Positions 1 through 4,889 of a stretch of 5,328 bases of DNA are shown in pieces. Numbering within the stretch: the first letter of the stretch is position 1; each line of letters starts with the position of its first letter. The DNA is taken from NCBI GenBank assembly GCA_947445425.1, contig CANFFA010000205.1, positions 1-5,328 on the forward strand, in the 5' to 3' direction. The stretch comes from Paludibacteraceae bacterium. GTDB taxonomy: Bacteria; Bacteroidota; Bacteroidia; Bacteroidales; Paludibacteraceae. A program made the position numbers and the translations under genes. Under the pieces are notes generated by a model. The model worked only from the letters and a program-made list of their open reading frames with translations. It did no database searches and had not been told where the DNA came from.

Positions 1-92
1 CTTGCCATTTAATCCACTTTAAGCACTATCAAATACAATGACTACTAAAACAAGAAAAAACCCATAAATTCACAGATAGCACTACAACAAAA

Positions 93-126
93 AACCGCCC
101 AAGCTGAAAATTCAGCTTGGGCGGTT
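93..126. terminator. Strong bidirectional hairpin, terminator-like
   Basis: Two perfectly complementary 16-base arms (AACCGCCCAAGCTGAA and its complement) are separated by only two A residues, so the real loop is probably the AT-rich centre. On the minus strand the stem is followed by a run of six Ts (the A-run at 89-94 on the plus strand). That is the layout of a Rho-independent terminator for leftward transcription. On the plus strand it is followed only by TACTATTTTAAG, so rightward termination would be weaker. No gene ends next to it inside the window, so the transcript it serves is unknown. Confidence 0.75.
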
Positions 127-363
127 ACTATTTTAAGTTTAAGCTTACAGGTAAACCTGATTACTTGATACTTACTTTACATCTTCAAAACTGATCATGC
201 CAGATAATCAGTTTATTATAATTGTATGTCGCAAATATGATGTTAATAAGCCATCATTATAATTGGAACATAAATAACTGATTTGCCCAAAATATAATTT
301 AATAGGTTTCTACTGATGCTTATTGTATTAACAGGTAAACCCTGCTTTCTTGAAATTTCTTTG

Positions 364-391
364 ACCATAGACCTATGACCGTCGACCGTTG
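364..391. repeat. Four-unit degenerate heptamer tandem repeat (ACCNTNG-like)
   Basis: Four consecutive 7-base units read ACCATAG, ACCTATG, ACCGTCG and ACCGTTG, followed by a partial fifth (AC). The shared pattern is ACC at the start and G at the end of each unit. The 7-base period is not a codon multiple, which argues against a coding origin. I recall similar GACC-type short tandem arrays between genes in other Bacteroidota, but that is unverified memory. Function is unknown; it may simply be a slippage product. Confidence 0.6.
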
Positions 392-442
392 ACAAACCGC
401 CACTGTATTCTGAGGGGATACCTTTCGTAGTTGATCAGAAAT

Positions 443-471
443 CCGTCCGACCGCTTGAAGCGGTCGGACGG
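443..471. repeat. GC-rich perfect 14-bp-stem palindrome
   Basis: CCGTCCGACCGCTT is followed by a single G and then its exact complement. In practice this folds as a 12-bp stem with a TTGAA loop. The arms are about 70% GC while surrounding DNA is AT-rich, so the palindrome stands out sharply. No T-run follows on either strand, so it does not look like an ordinary Rho-independent terminator. It could be a REP-like dispersed palindrome, a protein-binding site or the end of a mobile element; only other copies in the genome would tell. Confidence 0.7.
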
Positions 472-685
472 GGTCGCAGCAGTCAGCAAAAATACGACAG
501 TTTACATACCAATAGGATTTTCGCAAGAAGGCTACTAGTGGATCATCAAGTTCGGTGATAGAGAGTTGCTGTTTGTCATAGCTTATGCAAATGCCGCATT
601 ATCTAATTTTTTCACAGCTAAATCTAAAAATCTAGTATTGGAAAACAAACTTTTTTTCTGCCGCACCAATTTTCTAAATTTCGAC

Positions 686-707
686 TAAGTACCTGGTCAG
701 GTACTTA
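686..707. repeat. Palindrome built from two MITE tip sequences
   Basis: TAAGTACCTG (686-695), two bases GT, then CAGGTACTTA (698-707) form a near-perfect 22-bp palindrome. The same ten-base tip ends the MITE-like element at 1376-1554: its right end is the identical CAGGTACTTA and its left end is the diverged TAAGTAGCAG. The palindrome therefore looks like two element tips joined with almost nothing between them, perhaps an internal-deletion or excision footprint. A chance palindrome or a target preferred by the element is also possible. Confidence 0.6.
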
Positions 708-719
708 TCAGCAAGCTCA

Positions 720-951
720 TCACTTGCCCTTGGCACTCCAAGTCGGGCGCAGGACATTGACACGGAACGATTTGAAAGCCTGTCCCGCATCTCCTGACAG
801 ACTCAGGGCCTTTTTGCACTCGGGAACAAACTTGGCCAGATAGCTGTTCCCCGCCTCGTAGCCGTCGTTGACGTAGAAGCTGACCATGCTGCGGTCGATG
901 ATCAGGCGCACCTTGATGGTACCATTCACAGGGGCGACCTTGCGCTTCTTC
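720..951 (-). pseudogene. C-terminal fragment of a GH32-type glycoside hydrolase
   Basis: About 76 residues can be read on the minus strand, ending at a TGA at 720-722. They contain the pattern IKVRLIIDRSMVSFYVNDG, typical of the C-terminal beta-sandwich of family GH32 enzymes (fructan, levan, inulin and sucrose hydrolases), where VDRSSVEVFVNDG-like strings recur. The end (FRVNVLRPTW) also fits the last strands of that module. The catalytic five-bladed propeller, with its WMNDPNG motif, is absent, so this cannot be an active enzyme. The fragment is GC-rich (well over 50% by eye) against about one third GC in its neighbours, so it came from another genome. It ends exactly where the ISL3-like inverted end begins at 952. 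The reading frame runs on to 1061, but that extension is element DNA, not glycosidase. A different beta-sandwich lectin-like domain remains possible. Confidence 0.6.
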
Positions 952-1242
952 GGCTCTATAACGTTTTGGGTGGGTGAGAAAATAAATTTATAAAACCAAA
1001 TCGGATCATTTATAAGACTTATGGTTTTAAACCGAGTTTTTTTATTTAAACACAAAGTCACGAAGATACAAAATAGGAAACTAAAATCAATTGCTGAAAT
1101 TGAGTTCTAATGAGAAAATAATTATTTTAAAGAACTTATAATTTGTGTCTTTGTGACTTTGTGTTTATTTTTTTTTCTGCAAATTCGGACGTGTAATTGT
1201 ACCATAAAAAGTATAGCTACCCACCTTATTCGTTATAGAGCC
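952..1242. mobile_element. 291-bp inverted-repeat cassette with ISL3-like ends, no transposase
   Basis: The left edge reads GGCTCTATAACG, five variable bases, then GGTGGGT. The right edge on the minus strand reads GGCTCTATAACG, five other bases, then GGTGGGT. Thus 19 of the outermost 24 bases form a terminal inverted repeat. The GGCTCT start resembles the termini of ISL3-family insertion sequences. That assignment is from memory of the family; the inverted repeat itself is seen directly. There is no transposase, so the element is a MITE or a gutted IS that would have needed a transposase elsewhere. ISL3 elements usually leave 8-bp target duplications, but the flanks here (GCTTCTTC and AGTTAATT) do not match, suggesting later rearrangement at one end. 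The left edge abuts a GC-rich glycosidase fragment. Confidence 0.6.
1048..1166. repeat. Inner inverted repeat with CACAAAGTCAC arms
   Basis: The arm at 1048-1072 begins AAACACAAAGTCACGAAG. The complement of 1142-1166 begins AAACACAAAGTCACAAAG. The two agree at 23 of 25 positions. The roughly 70-base interior holds a second nested structure: GTTCT and AGAAC flank the perfect 14-base palindrome AAAATAATTATTTT. The whole piece sits inside the 952-1242 cassette and could fold into one long stem. Arms of this CACAAAG type recall short repeats common between genes in Bacteroidota, from memory only. It may be an older small element captured inside the cassette. Confidence 0.6.
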
Positions 1243-1375
1243 AGTTAATTCAAGGAATCCGCTCTGATAGGGATGTTTTGTTTCTGCAAAAATAGGCAAT
1301 AATATTAAAATGAGAGTTTGATTATAGATAATTTTGGTTTGAAACTAGACATTTTTGCTCATACAGCTGAATAGC

Positions 1376-1554
1376 TAAGTAGCAGGACACAAATAATCGA
1401 CATTTTTTAAAACGCAATTCGCAAATCACCAAATTAAGCTGTTCTAAATTGCGTAGATTTGCGAATTTGCATTCTAAACAACTTTCGTTCCGAGCAACTT
1501 CCAGACTAATGAGCACAAACTAAAAAGTGTCGATTATTTGTGTTCAGGTACTTA
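1376..1554. mobile_element. 179-bp MITE-like element with long terminal inverted repeats
   Basis: The left end (1376-1402) and the complement of the right end (1528-1554) share TAAGTA, then ACACAAATAATCGACA, with 24 of 27 bases identical. Similarity runs on through a T-rich segment. Inside is a second perfect 12-bp inverted repeat, AATTCGCAAATC (1416-1427) and GATTTGCGAATT (1456-1467). A further shorter pair, CGCAATT and AATTGCG, lies around 1413-1453. The element can therefore form a nested cruciform or hairpin. It encodes no transposase; a short open frame through it on the minus strand is only a reading of the repeat. It ends 115 bp before the start of the ATPase gene, so it forms the outer upstream border of the defence operon. 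The IS family that would mobilise it is not identified. Confidence 0.65.
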
Positions 1555-1630
1555 TTTTCCGACTTGCTCGCACCATCGTTAAAAATGCTTAAATGCAATC
1601 ACATACCTAACAAAATAAGAATATATTCCA

Positions 1631-1638
1631 TAAATTTG
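1631..1638 (+). promoter_or_regulatory. Bacteroidota -7 promoter box for the RloAB operon
   Basis: TAAATTTG is a perfect match to the Bacteroidota sigma-ABfr -7 consensus TAnnTTTG and lies 31 bp before the ATG of the ATPase gene. No matching TTTG -33 element is present at the usual spacing of about 19-21 bp, where the sequence is ACCTAACAAAA. The promoter would therefore be weak or need help. In an AT-rich region such a match can occur by chance. Confidence 0.45.
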
Positions 1639-1653
1639 GAAATTATTTCCAAA
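1635..1653. promoter_or_regulatory. 19-bp palindrome overlapping the -7 box (candidate operator)
   Basis: TTTGGAAAT, one T, then ATTTCCAAA form a perfect palindrome with 9-base arms. It starts on the last four bases of the putative -7 box and ends 16 bp before the ATPase start codon. A bound dimeric repressor here would block transcription of both genes. Alternatively it could act as a short hairpin in the leader RNA. No regulator gene is present in the window, so autoregulation by one of the two products or a distant regulator would be required. The palindrome is seen directly; the role is inferred. Confidence 0.45.
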
Positions 1654-1669
1654 AACAAACAATATAAGC

Positions 1670-2935
1670 ATGATTCAGGAATTTTATGTCGAAAACTTCA
1701 TGTCATTTGGAGATCGACAATATGTCTCCTTCCTAGCAACTACAGACAAGAGCTATCTCGAAGAATTAACCGTTGAAGTTAAGACTGGCGTTCGATTGTT
1801 AAAAACTGCAATTATATATGGTTCTAATGCTTCAGGCAAGTCGAATTTGCTGTTTGCAATAGAAACCTTGTGGGATTTATTGTACGCCCCACGTGATATA
1901 AAAAGTAAGTCTATCCCACAATATAGACCATTTGCACTGAAAAAGGGAGAGTCTTCTAAATTGGGGTTAACTTTCTTTATTGAAGATGTAAAATACACAT
2001 ACGAAATAGAATACAATCAGAATACGGTTTTGTATGAAAAACTTGAATATGTAAAGAAGGTACGAAAAGCACTTTTTTATGAAAGAAGCATACAGGATGG
2101 AATTACTTTTGGTGAAATAGGCTTGTCCAGAAAATCCATTAATCTATTGAAGGCAAATACATTAGACAACCACACGGTATTATCTTCTTTTGCTAAAACA
2201 AAAATTGAAGATAAAGATACTAAATACGAGCGATTGTATCGTTGGATTGAAACCAATGTGCATGAGATTGGTCATCAAACAAAATTGATTGATATCGCCA
2301 AAGAAGCCAAAGAAAATCAGAATCTTAAAAACTTCATAAAAACCTCGTTGAGTGTATCCGATTTTAATATCGTTGATTTTGACGTTGTGGAAAAAATAGA
2401 TGAACGTACCATAGAGTTGAAAAAAAAGATTGATACGGATAACACATTAACTCAGACCCTAAAAGAAGAGCTTTTCAACTCACTAAAGGAGGATTTAGAA
2501 TTTATACATAAAACCCCTAAAAACGAATTCAGTTTATCGGTCAAAGATGAATCAGCTGGAACAATTCAATTTTTTGGTGTGACTAGAAAAATATATGATT
2601 TGCTAAAAAATGACTGCATCTATTTAATTGACGAATTAGAAGATAGTCTCCATTATGATTTAATGCTTCATTTGTTACTTCGGTTTATACGCAATAGCAA
2701 TCATTCTCAGTTGATTTTTTCTACTCACAATATATTGCTTTTAGACGAGGATTTTATTCGTCGCGATATGGTAAAGTTAGTGGAAAAATCGCGTGAAACG
2801 GCAGAGACACAAGTATATTCAGCCTCAGACTTCAAGTTGCACAAGAAATTGTCGTTGTTTAATGCCTACAAAATTGGCAAATTTGGAGCAAAGCCGGTGT
2901 TGGGTTCTACATTAATTGCTCGTTCAGAAAACTAA
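1670..2935 (+). CDS. rloA: RloA-like ABC/SMC-type ATPase of an RloAB (AbiL-like) defence module
   Basis: A 421-residue ATPase, full length for the AAA_15/AAA_21 group found in phage-defence operons. The N-terminus (IQEFYVENFMSFGDRQYVSF) is the usual first strand of SMC/OLD-like ATPases. Walker A is GSNASGKS at 51-58. The central part (about 170-290) is charged and helical, as in a short coiled-coil or lid insertion. The ABC-signature-like DESAGT lies at 293-298, Walker B is IYLIDELE at 317-324 with catalytic D321-E322, a D-loop-like EDSLH follows, and the switch histidine is in STHN at 351-354. All nucleotide-binding motifs are intact, so it should be active. The ATG at 1670 places the family N-terminus correctly; no clear ribosome site precedes it. 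The RloB gene starts 5 bp after its stop, so the two are cotranscribed. By analogy with related pairs it probably senses infection and controls the RloB partner. Gene-name assignment rests on the pairing; the trigger is unknown. Confidence 0.85.
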   Translation: MIQEFYVENFMSFGDRQYVSFLATTDKSYLEELTVEVKTGVRLLKTAIIYGSNASGKSNLLFAIETLWDLLYAPRDIKSKSIPQYRPFALKKGESSKLGLTFFIEDVKYTYEIEYNQNTVLYEKLEYVKKVRKALFYERSIQDGITFGEIGLSRKSINLLKANTLDNHTVLSSFAKTKIEDKDTKYERLYRWIETNVHEIGHQTKLIDIAKEAKENQNLKNFIKTSLSVSDFNIVDFDVVEKIDERTIELKKKIDTDNTLTQTLKEELFNSLKEDLEFIHKTPKNEFSLSVKDESAGTIQFFGVTRKIYDLLKNDCIYLIDELEDSLHYDLMLHLLLRFIRNSNHSQLIFSTHNILLLDEDFIRRDMVKLVEKSRETAETQVYSASDFKLHKKLSLFNAYKIGKFGAKPVLGSTLIARSEN

Positions 2936-2940
2936 TTTGT

Positions 2941-3546
2941 ATGGCGAAATTTGAAATAAAAAAAGAGCGAAAAAGTGTTGCCATCATAGGAGATGGCAAA
3001 ACAGAATTTGAGTACATCGAATCGTTGAAAATAGCATTTAAGGAAAATTTGGCTGAATATTCCTTACAACCACGTTTACCAAAAAACTCATCGGTTGCAG
3101 AAATGAAAAGGCTTATTGACGCAAATCTAGTTTTTGACAAAGTACTTTGTGTTATAGATATGGACACAAAGCTGAAAAATCCCAAGGAAATGGTGCAATA
3201 TCAGCAACTCAAAAACAGATATCGAAAAAACGACAATGTTAACTTTTACGAAACGCATCCTTGTACCGAATTGTGGTTCTATTATCATTTTCAATATACA
3301 AGTAGTGAATTTGGTTTGTTCGAACCTGATTTAAAAAGACTACTTGAAAAAAAGATACCCGGTTACGAGAAAAAAGCTCCATTTTGTACGCACCAACACA
3401 TTGTAAATTGTGGTGGCAATTTTGAGACCGCTGTTGTAAATGGGCGAAAATCGATAGATTCAAAAAATGCCAAAGATAGAAATTACACCTATTCTGAAAT
3501 GGTTAATTTATTTGAGGAGATTGGCATAGTTGAGAAGAAAAAATAA
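2941..3546 (+). CDS. rloB: RloB-family protein, probable TOPRIM-like effector nuclease
   Basis: A 201-residue protein matching the RloB family, complete in length. Near the N-terminus, VAIIGDGKTEFEYIESL (13-29) carries the G-x-TE pattern, with E22 as candidate catalytic glutamate. LCVIDMDTK (69-77) supplies a DxD pair, D73 and D75. This glutamate-then-DxD order is that of TOPRIM metal-dependent nucleases. The family-typical ETHPCTELWFYYHF segment lies at 104-117 (usually S-N-P-x-F-E-x-W), and CGGNFETAVVNGR at 157-169. The product is basic and lysine-rich, with no signal peptide or membrane helix, so it is cytoplasmic. It starts 5 bp after the ATPase stop and likely works as its effector, as in AbiL and by analogy with PARIS (ATPase AriA with TOPRIM AriB). 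Whether it cuts DNA, tRNA or something else cannot be seen. TOPRIM assignment is inference from motifs. Confidence 0.8.
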   Translation: MAKFEIKKERKSVAIIGDGKTEFEYIESLKIAFKENLAEYSLQPRLPKNSSVAEMKRLIDANLVFDKVLCVIDMDTKLKNPKEMVQYQQLKNRYRKNDNVNFYETHPCTELWFYYHFQYTSSEFGLFEPDLKRLLEKKIPGYEKKAPFCTHQHIVNCGGNFETAVVNGRKSIDSKNAKDRNYTYSEMVNLFEEIGIVEKKK

Positions 3547-3575
3547 TTGAACATTTTACTTTAGACAGTATAACG

Positions 3576-3608
3576 CACATTCATTTAATGCTTTAACCAA
3601 TGAGTGTG
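3576..3608. terminator. Stem-loop between convergent genes, possible RloAB terminator
   Basis: CACATTCATT (3576-3585) and AATGAGTGTG (3599-3608) can form a ten-pair RNA stem with one G-U pair and a 13-base loop. It starts 29 bp after the RloB stop and lies in the only gap between the operon and the convergent ParA fragment. The stem is AT-rich and followed only by GAGCTGTGTTTTA, so it is not a classic strong terminator. Confidence 0.3.
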
Positions 3609-3618
3609 GAGCTGTGTT

Positions 3619-3849
3619 TTATCCCAACAAACCCGATTCAGCTTCATTTTTTTCTCTTAATTCACGAATTCTTAAATTGTATAGACTTCCTTGAAGGTCA
3701 TCACAATCGACAACAATAATTTTATATTTATGCCCCCATTTTTTGTGGATATAATTTGCAACCAATGAGGTGATGACACTTTTGCCAACCCCTCCTTTTT
3801 GATTTCCTATTGAAACGATAATGCCTTGTTCTATTGATTTTCCCATCAT
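3619..3849 (-). pseudogene. Truncated ParA/MinD-type ATPase (TraA-like, N-terminal 76 residues)
   Basis: The minus-strand frame starts MMGKSIEQGIIVSIGNQ and carries the deviant Walker A NQKGGVGKS at residues 16-24, with both the signature lysine K18 and K23. Walker A' is IIVVDCDDLQGSL at 44-56, with the conserved aspartates D48 and D50. This is a ParA/MinD ATPase start; the DCDDLQGSL form resembles the TraA/ParA proteins of Bacteroidota conjugative elements. The family is normally about 250 residues, but this one stops at a TAA after 76, before Walker B and the dimer and DNA-binding surfaces, so it is very unlikely to work. No continuation is seen in the other two frames down to the RloB stop 72 bp away, so this is a loss of the 3' part and not one frameshift. 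It lies on the same strand as, and downstream of, the mobilisation genes at 4211-5328. Confidence 0.75.
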
Positions 3850-3868
3850 AATTATTGTTGTGTACGTG

Positions 3869-3903
3869 AGTGCAATCGTTCTAAAGTGCTCTGTATTTGC
3901 ACT
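3869..3903 (-). promoter_or_regulatory. Inverted repeat upstream of parA fragment (candidate operator)
   Basis: AGTGCAA (3869-3875) and TTGCACT (3897-3903) are perfect 7-base inverted arms. A third AGTGC half-site lies between them at 3885-3889. The group ends 20 bp upstream of the ParA start. ParA-type operons are often autoregulated through such sites, but no binding protein is identified here. Confidence 0.35.
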
Positions 3904-4050
3904 ATAAAACAGATATTATAAATAATTTTATAAAGTAATAAATACATTAAAATATATTTTTATAAAATTATAATTACATGGTATTATTATCTTATAAAAG
4001 ACTTTAAATCAAAGTTTTAAATTAAATATCTGATTTAAGAATTTATTCTA
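3904..4050. other. Extremely AT-rich tract with four TTATAAA copies
   Basis: This 147-bp stretch is roughly 90% A+T and has no open frame of note. TTATAAA occurs at 3916, 3928, 3960 and 3992, the last three spaced exactly 32 bp, about three helical turns. An 8-base inverted repeat TTAAATCA (4004-4011) and TGATTTAA (4031-4038) follows. It is the promoter side of the ParA gene. It could be a partition or centromere-like site, a DNA-unwinding element or merely a UP-like leader; the sequence does not decide. Confidence 0.4.
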
Positions 4051-4054
4051 ATAA

Positions 4055-4141
4055 ACTACCCACGCCGCAAGCTGACGGGGTATTAATTGCTCAACTTATC
4101 CGTTTAAGAATAGGATTCGCTGCAAGCAGCGGGGAATTAAC
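4055..4141. repeat. Two related GC-rich GCAAGC...CGGGG...ATTAA repeats
   Basis: Within very AT-rich DNA, two islands align: CCGCAAGCTGACGGGGTATTAA ends one (about 4064-4085) and TGCAAGCAGCGGGGAATTAA the other (4121-4140). The second contains a small palindrome, CGCTGC-AA-GCAGCG (4119-4132). The first is a degenerate palindrome of the same design. They lie about 57 bp apart in the same orientation, in the gap between the coiled-coil gene and parA. They may be element ends, recombination sites or dispersed intergenic repeats. The following 4142-4210 has no gene I can support. Confidence 0.5.
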
Positions 4142-4210
4142 CCAAAAGAGATTAAATTCATTATTGATTCTTGGATATTCAAGAAGGATTGGTTGAAAAT
4201 TTATATCGCA

Positions 4211-4879
4211 TTACTTTCCGCTTCTCAACTTTTCCGCTTCTTTGATTAGCTGTTTGCCTTTTTGCTCTTTGTTTTCTGCCTGTTTAATTTGTGCTAATCT
4301 TTCCTCAACTTCAACTTCAAAATTCAGGAGCTTTTTTAAACACTTTTTACGATCATCCTCATTTGCATTCTGATTGAATACTTGCTCCACAAATTTTATT
4401 TCAGTTTCATCGACAGAAGCAAAATATTTTAAATATCTATATCGCAAGTCGTTGTTTTGTAGTCTTTTATTTTCATTGTATTGCAAGAAATTATAAGTTA
4501 AGGAGCCAACGATAAGATGAAAAAGCACAGCAATTGTAATGAACACCTTTGATGATTTTATTTCTATACTGTGTTGATGGTGATGATGTTGATGCGCTTT
4601 TTCGGTTATTATGGTTTTCACATCAGCTATATTTTCAGATACGACATTCTGTGATTTATGTATCTGATTATGAGTATCCACCATCATATTCTTGAAGTCT
4701 CGAAGGTCGTCCTCAATCAATTCCATTAACTTATCAATGGGATCTTTGTGAAATGCGTCAAATGGCACTACTGCAACTGCTGTATTGTCTTTGCTTGCTT
4801 GTTGTTCTATTTTAGTATTCAGTTGTTTGAGTTGAAGTTTTAACTCCTCAAACATTTCCAAAACCATGTTTACGTTCAT
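4211..4879 (-). CDS. Coiled-coil single-pass membrane protein of the mobilisation region, not recognised
   Basis: A 222-residue protein of no family I can name. Residues 5-27 (heptad-like EMFEELKLQLKQLNTKIEQQ) and 186-219 are predicted coiled coils. Residues about 112-132 (VFITIAVLFHLIVGSLTYNFL) form one hydrophobic helix. Just before it lies a histidine cluster, HQHHHHQH at 96-103, in a stretch that may bind metal or simply be a linker. The tail after the helix is highly charged. There is no signal peptide, so the N-terminal half is probably cytoplasmic by an internal anchor. It starts 10 bp after the upstream relaxase-like frame stops, so both are likely cotranscribed. M5, at 4867, is an alternative start. 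A small membrane protein next to a relaxase could help dock the transfer complex; that is inferred from position only. The next gene downstream (ParA) is 361 bp away. Confidence 0.65.
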   Translation of the reverse strand: MNVNMVLEMFEELKLQLKQLNTKIEQQASKDNTAVAVVPFDAFHKDPIDKLMELIEDDLRDFKNMMVDTHNQIHKSQNVVSENIADVKTIITEKAHQHHHHQHSIEIKSSKVFITIAVLFHLIVGSLTYNFLQYNENKRLQNNDLRYRYLKYFASVDETEIKFVEQVFNQNANEDDRKKCLKKLLNFEVEVEERLAQIKQAENKEQKGKQLIKEAEKLRSGK

Positions 4880-4889
4880 ATTCGTTATA

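Larger units (their letters stand above)
127..719. other. Non-coding stretch with scattered short repeats
   Basis: I find no credible gene here. Open frames are short, lack a family signature and read through obvious palindromes. Besides the entries listed separately, there is an 11-base direct repeat ACAGGTAAACC at 147-157 and 331-341. The first copy sits in the small palindrome CAGG-TAAA-CCTG. There is also an 8-base inverted repeat, AAACTGAT at 188-195 and ATCAGTTT at 207-214, followed by TATTATAAT, which could be a weak hairpin. The stretch changes abruptly between AT-rich and GC-rich pieces, as expected for DNA pieced together from several insertions. Confidence 0.55.

Noticed and set aside
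1..8. CAT at 6-8 could be the start codon of a gene running leftward off the window
   Set aside because: Only three codons would be inside the window and the upstream sequence gives no convincing TTTG/TAnnTTTG pair.
320..526. A 68-codon open frame on the minus strand
   Set aside because: It reads straight through the 29-base perfect hairpin and the heptamer array and shows no family motif; it is a chance frame.
547..689. Plus-strand open frame of about 46 codons (IIKFGDRELLFVIAYANAAL...)
   Set aside because: It has no usual start codon after the upstream TAG and no recognisable family; it could be a degraded gene piece but cannot be supported.
936..953. PKKRKV string resembling a viral nuclear localisation signal
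   Set aside because: It arises at the junction between the GH32 fragment and the ISL3-like end in bacterial DNA; a coincidence of basic codons.
1166..1338. Minus-strand frame reading LILILLPIFAETKHPYQSG, like a signal peptide
   Set aside because: No start codon precedes it, and the downstream half is the reading of the inverted-repeat end at 1242, so it is not a real secreted protein.
1322..1516. Minus-strand 64-codon frame across the MITE
   Set aside because: It consists largely of the element's inverted repeats and has no homology signal; a shadow of repeat DNA.
1376..1554. Possible CRISPR-like array because of repeated CACAAA and GCAAAT words
   Set aside because: The repeats are inverted and nested, with no regular repeat-spacer spacing and no cas gene; this is a hairpin element.
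3239..3463. Minus-strand 74-codon frame inside the RloB gene
   Set aside because: It is fully antisense to a well-supported family protein and has no motif.
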